A DNA stretch of 24,551 nucleotides from JANXSF01 sp043755435. Its GTDB lineage: Bacteria; Acidobacteriota; Terriglobia; Bryobacterales; Bryobacteraceae. Positions 9,301 through 14,281 of this stretch are shown here, one piece after another. The stretch spans positions 1-24,551 of the forward strand of contig JAYUSZ010000295.1 of the NCBI GenBank assembly GCA_043755435.1. The letters are read 5' to 3'. A program made the position numbers and the translations under genes. Numbering within the stretch: position 1 is the first letter of the stretch; every line of letters begins with the position of its first letter. The notes beneath the pieces were generated by a model. The model searched no databases. It had not been told where the DNA came from and saw nothing but the letters and a program-made list of their open reading frames with translations.

Positions 9301-9815
9301 TAAGCGGTATTTGGGAAATACCAATTGGCCGCGGCAAGCGCTTCGGCGGTGCCATGCGAGGTACGGCTGATAAGATTCTCGGTGGATGGCAAGCTCAGGG
9401 TATTTATCAGTTTCAAGGTGGGCCGCCCCTTGGCTTTGGCAACGCTATTTTCAATGGCGACTTGAAGAGCGTTCCTCTCTCTGGAGATCAACGGTCCATC
9501 AGCCGCTGGTTCAATACCGATGCCGGTTTCGATCGAATCCCCGCCCGTCAACTTGGCTCCAACATTCGCTACATGCCCAGCCGGTTCAGCGGCATTCGCG
9601 CCGCCGGCATTGATAACTGGGATCTATCCGTCATTAAGAACACTCATTTCAATGAGCACATCTATCTCCAGTTCCGCGCCGAGTTTCTTAACGCCTTCAA
9701 TCATTCGCAATTCTCGCCGCCGAACACTTCCCCTTCAAGCACTACCTTTGGAACTGTGACCGAAACCGCCCAGATGCCGCGCCTTATGCAGTTCGGGTTG
9801 AAACTTTTCTTTTGA
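6363..9815 (+). CDS. Oar-type TonB-dependent receptor with carboxypeptidase-regulatory domain (1150 aa)
   Basis: Outer-membrane protein of the Oar/TonB-dependent class. Seen: a signal peptide (residues 1 to about 19, ending VLGQ), a carboxypeptidase-regulatory-like beta-sandwich (GQIQGRVTDPSGAVVSAASV onward, about 24-105), a plug region (about 115-235, with ISGNRTGTNEFTLDGAPNT and NVSLKSGTNQLRGQLYEFF), then a long barrel with typical pieces such as YLQDDWKISPKLTLTLGLRYE and WQFSIQRELVKDIALEVAYVGS. It ends in FGLKLFF with a terminal Phe, as outer-membrane barrels require. The likely substrate is a large polymer fragment or peptide, but this is unknown. The coding strand is strongly C-over-G, unlike the efflux genes just upstream. 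The start ATG is in a hairpin and the ribosome binding site is poor. The next in-frame ATG (6396) would destroy the signal peptide, so 6363 is preferred. Confidence 0.92.
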   Translation: MLFTKVSLLAVMTALAVLGQDSRGQIQGRVTDPSGAVVSAASVRATNTATNVATAITTNQTGDFLVPFLLPGTYKLSVEAAGFKQWIHDGIGVQVNDRITLNATLTVGSASEAISVTGDAPLVDASSASLGTVVDQRRVSELPLKDGNPIMLSSLSPGVMNLSTGGWSRPFDNASPSAIAISGNRTGTNEFTLDGAPNTTGAGGNVAYIPPAGVVEEFKIQTATFDASNGFASGAVVNVSLKSGTNQLRGQLYEFFQNPVLNANSFFNNLSGQPPANIRQHRFGVNASGPVVIPKLYNGRNKSFWMYGYEGIKDTFPRATVTDTVPTEAERRGDFSQLLSVGSQYQLYDPATITAAANGRFSRQPIPGNIIPPNRISPLAQNVQKYWPAANLPGTRDGSSNYTILVPDIDDFWSHVFRVDHNVSERNRFFIRGDANRRRSLTENRYGNDAYGTLYFRRNLGGGADHVYVFRPNLLLNTRYSYTKYYDNQDPRSMGTDIKALGFSDAYVSQVKSIAPNAVSLPNFNVGGFAPISNAGVSKASRDTHSMAANVTHIVRNHSLKYGYEHRVYRDYSINLGLNSGRFDYAADWTRGPLDNSPTAPLGQPLASFLLGLPTAGFLDFNDTYAQQAIVSGGYLQDDWKISPKLTLTLGLRYEVGRPTTERFNRTVRGFDANVISPLQAEAQANYARSPIPEVTPANFKVNGGLTFAGVNGQPRSLWNADRNNISPRFGFAYQLDRRTAIRGGFGRFYDLDRQTVNQSGFSRRTLIVPSLNNGQNFLATTAAPYPNGIDRPTGSAQGLLSFAGQGVSGFNPYLRTPYTQRWQFSIQRELVKDIALEVAYVGSRSEDLRITRAINPIPRQYLSTSLTRDQVTIDLLSRAVPNPFYPALPNTNLATTNTTRSQLLRPYPQFTGVSIANNDGYSNYHSLQTRLEKRFSKGYTIMTAYTWSKFMEGTSYLNETDPKPEYVVSDQDRTQRLVVSGIWEIPIGRGKRFGGAMRGTADKILGGWQAQGIYQFQGGPPLGFGNAIFNGDLKSVPLSGDQRSISRWFNTDAGFDRIPARQLGSNIRYMPSRFSGIRAAGIDNWDLSVIKNTHFNEHIYLQFRAEFLNAFNHSQFSPPNTSPSSTTFGTVTETAQMPRLMQFGLKLFF

Positions 9816-9864
9816 GTGCAAAGAGTATCCGCCGGTCTAACATGCCCCTCTTTTGGCAAACGTC

Positions 9865-9896
9865 AATCCGTCAGACGAATTCTAAGCAAACGGATT
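9865..9896. terminator. Inverted repeat at convergent gene ends, possible terminator
   Basis: AATCCGT (9865-9871) and ACGGATT (9890-9896) are perfect inverted arms around an 18-base loop, and they straddle the stop codon of the DUF697 gene in the 66-base gap between convergent genes. No clear T-run follows on either strand, so it is at best a weak terminator. Confidence 0.25.
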
Positions 9897-10847
9897 TAAC
9901 TTCGCCCCAACCTCGCGCACTCTTCCTGCGGCTGACTCAACGGCTGACAAGCTGGCCTTCTTAGCTACCGATCCAATGGCCTGGGCAATCGCGGTACCGG
10001 AACTTGTGACGATGGACCCCAGCATTGCCGCTGCTGCCACGCTGGCACTGCGGGCAATCATAGTGCGATTTCCTTCCTTCAGCGAACTGCAATATCGCTG
10101 GCAGATGATCCCGACTCGCAACGTGAGATAAGCGTTTGAAGTGCCTTCCAGAATGGAGTGAATCACGACGGATGACAGAGCCGTGGCACCTGGCACGTAG
10201 GCTACCAGAGATGTGCCGATTACAGTGCGGATGACTGGTTCAATGTGCTGGCTGACGTCGATATCTTGAATCTCGCCAGCCAATAAAACGGCGGCACCAA
10301 CATTGGCGTAAAGGTGTGTCATTTCCCGCAGAGTGGGGCGTTGGTTGTAGAGATGGGCGATTTGCCAGACCATGCGTGTTTGGGCCACTAAGACAGTGAT
10401 GGCATCCAGCCGGCCGTTTTGGGAAATTGCGGTTGTGAGGAATACCGTAGAGGCTTTCTGCTTTATGATGGCGGTGCTTTGGTTATCTAGCAGATTAAAG
10501 GCTGCCTGAATTTCTTCGCGGTTTGTGATGCGTAAACACTGGCCCTTCAGGTTTGGATTCTTTTCGAGGCGTGCGCCGAGTTTCTTGAGGTAAACCTGAA
10601 ATTCAGGTGATGATTCCACTTCGGGTGGAGTAAGCGCTTTGGGCATTCGCAGGAAAATAAACACAGGGGCGGTTAAGGCAGCCGCGTAAAACGTCAAGAG
10701 TGAGAGCAGCACTATGCGGCCGAAGCCAGGGTTGATAGTGTTGGCCAACTGGACAACTTGCGCTGTTTGATTGATCATCACGATGACAGTGAAAGCGATC
10801 ATCGCAATGCTGAGGATAGCCGCCAGCAGTTTCCATTGGGAATGCAT
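9882..10847 (-). CDS. DUF697/YcjF-like inner-membrane protein (321 aa)
   Basis: Function unknown. Seen: two hydrophobic helices near the N-terminus (about residues 7-28 and 45-67), a charged soluble segment, then the DUF697-type core (DAITVLVAQTRMVWQIAHLYNQRP followed by LREMTHLYANVGAAVLL, and GTSLVAYVPGATALSSVVIH). The Ala-rich C-terminal region has two more weakly hydrophobic stretches. DUF697 domains are often found next to or fused to GTPases; no GTPase is present here. The ATG at 10847 has GGAG three bases upstream, a short spacing. It starts 19 bases after the stop of the esterase gene, so the two are probably co-transcribed, though the functional link is unclear. The family call rests on motif recognition and is fairly but not fully secure. 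Confidence 0.75.
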   Translation of the reverse strand: MHSQWKLLAAILSIAMIAFTVIVMINQTAQVVQLANTINPGFGRIVLLSLLTFYAAALTAPVFIFLRMPKALTPPEVESSPEFQVYLKKLGARLEKNPNLKGQCLRITNREEIQAAFNLLDNQSTAIIKQKASTVFLTTAISQNGRLDAITVLVAQTRMVWQIAHLYNQRPTLREMTHLYANVGAAVLLAGEIQDIDVSQHIEPVIRTVIGTSLVAYVPGATALSSVVIHSILEGTSNAYLTLRVGIICQRYCSSLKEGNRTMIARSASVAAAAMLGSIVTSSGTAIAQAIGSVAKKASLSAVESAAGRVREVGAKLNPFA

Positions 10848-10866
10848 CTGCTCCAGGATACAAAAC

Positions 10867-12900
10867 CTATGGACCAGCGCGGAACGTCACCGTTACTATA
10901 TTTGCCAATGTTTCGCCCTGTCGAATGACGATTTCTTTCTGGCCCAAACCAATTCGTAGAGGTAAGGGTCCGAGGTTGATTTGGTCTAAGCCTTGATGCT
11001 GACCTTGCGCCACTGGACCGGCTACGGGAACACTGACTCCACCAACCGTAGCTGTGGCCGGACCACCGCGAAGACCTGTTCCATAAAGGAGTAAGTAGAT
11101 TTGATCGCCAGCGGTGGCCGGAACTCCTAAGTCAGTGAGTAACCCTTCACTCCGCACTCCTCTTGAAGTGATGCGGATGTAAGTGGCCGCGGCGACGCCT
11201 TTGCCATTCTGACTTGCACTGTAGATCCCGGGAGCAGTTACTGCCACCTGAACCGTTGTGCGTTGCGATCCAATGGCGATTTGAGCCGGACCGGCCGCTG
11301 TCCCGGTGGGGATGAGATACAGCAACTGAGTCGGTGAAACATAGTAAAGCGGAGCAGGGCGGGTGATGCTGCGGGAATCGGTCACCATCACTTGAAGGCC
11401 TCCCAGTGTAGTAGGCCATTGAGTGGTTGTGGCTGTGGCAGTAGCGGCTGCAAGACTGGTGCCGAAAGTGGCAACGATAGAATCGGGCGCAACCTCTCCA
11501 GCGAAGTTGTAACTTGCGCTGGATGCGGTGGCGATACTGGGGGGTGGGGGAGCTGTTGCAGCCTTGGCTGTGCAAGTGGAATCAATGACGGGTACATCAG
11601 GTGTTGATGGTGGTTTAGGCACAAACAGGTTGGACGGAGAAGTTCCAGTCATCCAGTTCCAAAGTAAGTCGTAGTAACTGTAAGCGGTAGCACCCGGTGC
11701 AGTGCGGTATTTCTTGCCGAAGAATCCATCGTCCTCACTCCAAGTAACATGAATGCCACAGTTCCGTGCAACAACACCGGGTGCTTGAGTAATGGCAGCA
11801 CGCTCCAAGGCTGTATTGCGAATGGCCGTTAGCGCGGTAAGTTGGTTGTGCAACCCCCCGGCAATCTCTGCAACGGTTGCTTGAAGGCCGGCTTCTTCCA
11901 AATTTTCAAGCATCCCCGGATCTTGCACATCCTGCATCTGGAAGAAAGGCGTTGTGATGTGGTTCATCTCCACGTAGCCACTTTCCCCGCAAAGATATTG
12001 GGCTTGCGGATGAGCGGCAATGCAGGAATCGTCTTGGATAGCGTTGAGCAATGCGACATCGATTCGATTGAATTTTTCTGTCCTTTTGGCAAATGGCGGA
12101 TCGAGGGGGTCGCCTGCTGGGAAGCCTTGTTTGCCATTAAAATCCGGATAGAAGGTTGCTTCCATTTGTCCACGCACGCGAGCGTTGGGGCTAACAGTTT
12201 TCATGCGTGCGGCGATGCGGTCAAGGTGGGTGCGGACGGCACCGGCTCCCGCAGAATCTCCACTAACTAGCAAATCAGTGGCTTCGGTGAGTCTCGGCAT
12301 TCCTGTGACGCCGCGCTCTAAAGCGGCGAATGCTGCCTCGGTTATTGTGGCTCCTTGAAAATGGACACTGTAAGCCTTGGTGGGATCATCAGCACTGCGC
12401 AATGGAACGTCAGATTTACGGCCTGACCAACTATCGGAACTACAGTAGTTCAACATCACAAGATTGCGGTCTGCCAAGCGATTGGTTCCATTGCGATTCA
12501 GCAAGCCGGGTCGGGAAATGAAATTTTCTTCAAAAGTGGAGCTCATTTGGTGAGCGGTATAAAAGCCTAAGCCGCACCAACGCTCGCCGCATTCTTCAAA
12601 TGTTGTGCAACTGCCGCCGCCTTCAAAGTGAATCAGCCAGCGGTTGGCGGAGGGGCCATCCGGTTCAGTGGCCCCAACTCGCGCAGGCCTCACATACATT
12701 ATGGCTGGCGTGCCATCATTGCATACTGCACCGGGAGCGTTGAGGACGATCTTCTGCATGTCGCCCGAAGTTCTAGTAGGGAGCGCCAGACGTGGACGGC
12801 CGTCAGGAGTGTTGGGGCAGTAGGTAGTGTCCTTAATGTTGGGTATAATCTGAGCCTTGACGAAGAAGGTGGCGAAGAGAAGGAAGAATAGCGGTTTCAT
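10867..12900 (-). CDS. Secreted pectin-acetylesterase/Notum-like hydrolase with Solibacter-type C-terminal domain
   Basis: Predicted alpha/beta-hydrolase that removes acyl (probably acetyl) groups from polysaccharide; substrate inferred from family only. Seen: a signal peptide (about residues 1-16, ending VKA), the PAE signature WLIHFEGGGSC with C-rich FEECGERWCGLGF, NLVMLNYCSSDSWSG, the nucleophile elbow VSGDSAGAGA (Ser216), and a CGIHVTW segment matching the catalytic-His region of the family (His384). Asp324 in FFQMQDVQD fits the spacing of the third triad residue. After a Pro/Ala/Thr linker near 435-450, residues about 450-677 form the TIGR03437-like domain (SIVATFGTSLA; YYVSPTQLLYLIPTG; QIYLLLYGTGLRG; GLDQINLGPLP), of unknown function and widespread in Solibacter-type secreted proteins. 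The start ATG (12900) has no strong ribosome binding site. Divergent from the sigma gene; the DUF697 gene follows. Confidence 0.88.
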   Translation of the reverse strand: MKPLFFLLFATFFVKAQIIPNIKDTTYCPNTPDGRPRLALPTRTSGDMQKIVLNAPGAVCNDGTPAIMYVRPARVGATEPDGPSANRWLIHFEGGGSCTTFEECGERWCGLGFYTAHQMSSTFEENFISRPGLLNRNGTNRLADRNLVMLNYCSSDSWSGRKSDVPLRSADDPTKAYSVHFQGATITEAAFAALERGVTGMPRLTEATDLLVSGDSAGAGAVRTHLDRIAARMKTVSPNARVRGQMEATFYPDFNGKQGFPAGDPLDPPFAKRTEKFNRIDVALLNAIQDDSCIAAHPQAQYLCGESGYVEMNHITTPFFQMQDVQDPGMLENLEEAGLQATVAEIAGGLHNQLTALTAIRNTALERAAITQAPGVVARNCGIHVTWSEDDGFFGKKYRTAPGATAYSYYDLLWNWMTGTSPSNLFVPKPPSTPDVPVIDSTCTAKAATAPPPPSIATASSASYNFAGEVAPDSIVATFGTSLAAATATATTTQWPTTLGGLQVMVTDSRSITRPAPLYYVSPTQLLYLIPTGTAAGPAQIAIGSQRTTVQVAVTAPGIYSASQNGKGVAAATYIRITSRGVRSEGLLTDLGVPATAGDQIYLLLYGTGLRGGPATATVGGVSVPVAGPVAQGQHQGLDQINLGPLPLRIGLGQKEIVIRQGETLANIVTVTFRAGP

Positions 12901-12965
12901 TTGGGGTTCTAACTTCTACTACGGATCAGCCGACCGATTTGGAAGACTCTCTGAGATATATTCGA

Positions 12966-13502
12966 ATGGTGTCCTTGGAATCTTCCAAAACGGTCCCGTC
13001 ATCCGTAGATAGAGAGGAAGGACTCCGTCGCGGGTTGAGTGAGGAAGAATTCCAGGAGGTATATGAGCGCCATGCTTCTGAGATTTTGCGCTTCGCGATT
13101 CGATACACGGGACGGCGCGAGATTGCGGAGGAGCTAACCAGCGAAGCTTTCCTGAAGATGTACCAACACCTTGACACGATCGATCCACCCCGCGCAGCCG
13201 CCTGGCTGACGGCGACCGTGAAGAACCTTGCAATTGACTATTGGAGGCGGGAAGAAACGGAGCGGAAGCATTTGAGTGTTCCCCGCGAGGCGATGGAACT
13301 TCCGGCAGAAGGGAGCTGGGAGGATATGCTGGCTCATCCTGCGTTGAAGCCGGAACATCGGGCATGTCTGACGCTGCAGTACGTTCATGGGATGGAGCGA
13401 AAAGAGATCAGCTCGCACACCGGGCTGACAGACAATCAAGTGAAGAGTTGTTTGCAATATGGGCTGAAGCTGTTACGAAGCGCGTTTGGAGTAAAGGAAT
13501 GA
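12966..13502 (+). CDS. ECF-type RNA polymerase sigma factor
   Basis: Small sigma-70-family protein of about 178 residues. Seen: region 2 (FQEVYERHASEILRFAIRYT, EIAEELTSEAFLKMYQHL, and the 2.4-type AAWLTATVKNLAIDYWRREE) and region 4 (LKPEHRACLTLQYVHGMERKEIS then TGLTDNQVKSCLQYGLKLLR, the helix-turn-helix). There is no region 1 or 3, as expected for the group. I chose the ATG at 12966; an in-frame TTG at 12939 would add nine residues and has no better ribosome binding site, so the start is uncertain. The stop overlaps the next start (ATGA), indicating translational coupling to its anti-sigma factor. Divergent from the esterase gene with only about 65 bases between start codons, so their promoters must overlap; ATTCGAAT, a perfect 8-base palindrome, covers the start at 12960-12967. 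Confidence 0.9.
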   Translation: MVSLESSKTVPSSVDREEGLRRGLSEEEFQEVYERHASEILRFAIRYTGRREIAEELTSEAFLKMYQHLDTIDPPRAAAWLTATVKNLAIDYWRREETERKHLSVPREAMELPAEGSWEDMLAHPALKPEHRACLTLQYVHGMERKEISSHTGLTDNQVKSCLQYGLKLLRSAFGVKE

Positions 13503-14281
13503 AAGTGAATAACACGTGCCCGCGCCCAGACATGTTAACGGTGGTTGACGAAGGCGTTTTGCCGGATGCGACGGCCGCAGAAATTCGCGATCACGTTGCT
13601 GGCTGCTTCGTCTGTAGGCGACTGCAGCAAGATTTGCGGGAGTCTCCTTTAGTGGAACCCACGCTTGAGGAACTTACGCGCGTTCGCAAGCGGGTGCTTG
13701 GTAGAGGTAGGCCGTCGTCAGGAATTGTTCGCTATGTTGCGGTGGCGGCTGCCGCACTTCTGACTGTTGGCGGACTCTATTTTGCAAGACATTCCGAACC
13801 GCCAGCACCTGCCGTTGTAGCTGTGTCACAACCGGCCCTAGTGTACCGTTTGAAACTTTCACCTGCTCCATTGCGCCTTCCTTTCGCCGCTGCGTTGTTG
13901 CTTCGCGGGAAAGAAGAAAACGGGAATCAGAAGTACCTGGCCGAACTTGGCGACGCACTGAAGCCATATCACGAGGCACGTTACAAAGAAGCTTCCGAAG
14001 CCTTGGCAGGATTGTGCGAGCGCTATCCCAAAGCGGTGGAGCCCCTGTTTTATAGGGGTGTTTCGCGGCTGCTCTTGGATGATGCGTCTGGTGCGCTTGT
14101 GCTGCTGGAACAAGCCCGTAAGATTGGCGGCGAGGCTTTGAATGATGACATTCTTTGGTACTTAGCTGTGGCGCAGGAACGCACTGGACATTGGAGCGAC
14201 AGCTCAGCACTGCTGAAGGCGTTGTGCAGCAAGGAAGGTGTTTACCGTGCGGAGGCTTGCAACGGGCTCGATCAAAAATGA
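13499..14281 (+). CDS. Transmembrane zinc-finger anti-sigma factor with extracytoplasmic TPR domain
   Basis: Predicted partner and inhibitor of the sigma factor encoded just upstream. From the ATG at 13499 (ATGA overlap, GGAG seven bases upstream) it is 260 residues. Seen: Cys7 followed by the anti-sigma zinc motif H-x3-C-x2-C (HVAGCFVC: His32, Cys36, Cys39), which is the sigma-binding domain type; a single membrane helix (about 79-96, YVAVAAAALLTVGGLYFA); then a helical C-terminal part (about 135-255) with TPR-like repeats (ALKPYHEARYKEASEALAGL; PLFYRGVSRLLLDDASGALV; LWYLAVAQERTGHWSDSSAL). The orientation implied is zinc domain inside, TPRs outside. The reading frame is open further upstream inside the sigma gene, but those residues look like read-through. 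The TPR part is probably the sensor or docking surface for the following CHAT protein, which is inference. Confidence 0.85.
   Translation: MKVNNTCPRPDMLTVVDEGVLPDATAAEIRDHVAGCFVCRRLQQDLRESPLVEPTLEELTRVRKRVLGRGRPSSGIVRYVAVAAAALLTVGGLYFARHSEPPAPAVVAVSQPALVYRLKLSPAPLRLPFAAALLLRGKEENGNQKYLAELGDALKPYHEARYKEASEALAGLCERYPKAVEPLFYRGVSRLLLDDASGALVLLEQARKIGGEALNDDILWYLAVAQERTGHWSDSSALLKALCSKEGVYRAEACNGLDQK

Noticed and set aside
12919..13365. A 148-codon open frame on the minus strand over the sigma gene
   Set aside because: The opposite strand encodes a clear sigma factor with both conserved regions; this frame is its shadow.
13241..13498. An upstream extension of the anti-sigma reading frame inside the sigma gene
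   Set aside because: Those residues show no domain and overlap sigma region 4. The ATG at 13499 has a good ribosome binding site and an ATGA overlap, and places the zinc motif near the N-terminus as in the family.
14155..14277. An upstream extension of the CHAT reading frame
   Set aside because: It overlaps the anti-sigma gene and would bury the signal peptide; the ATG at 14278 gives an ATGA overlap.
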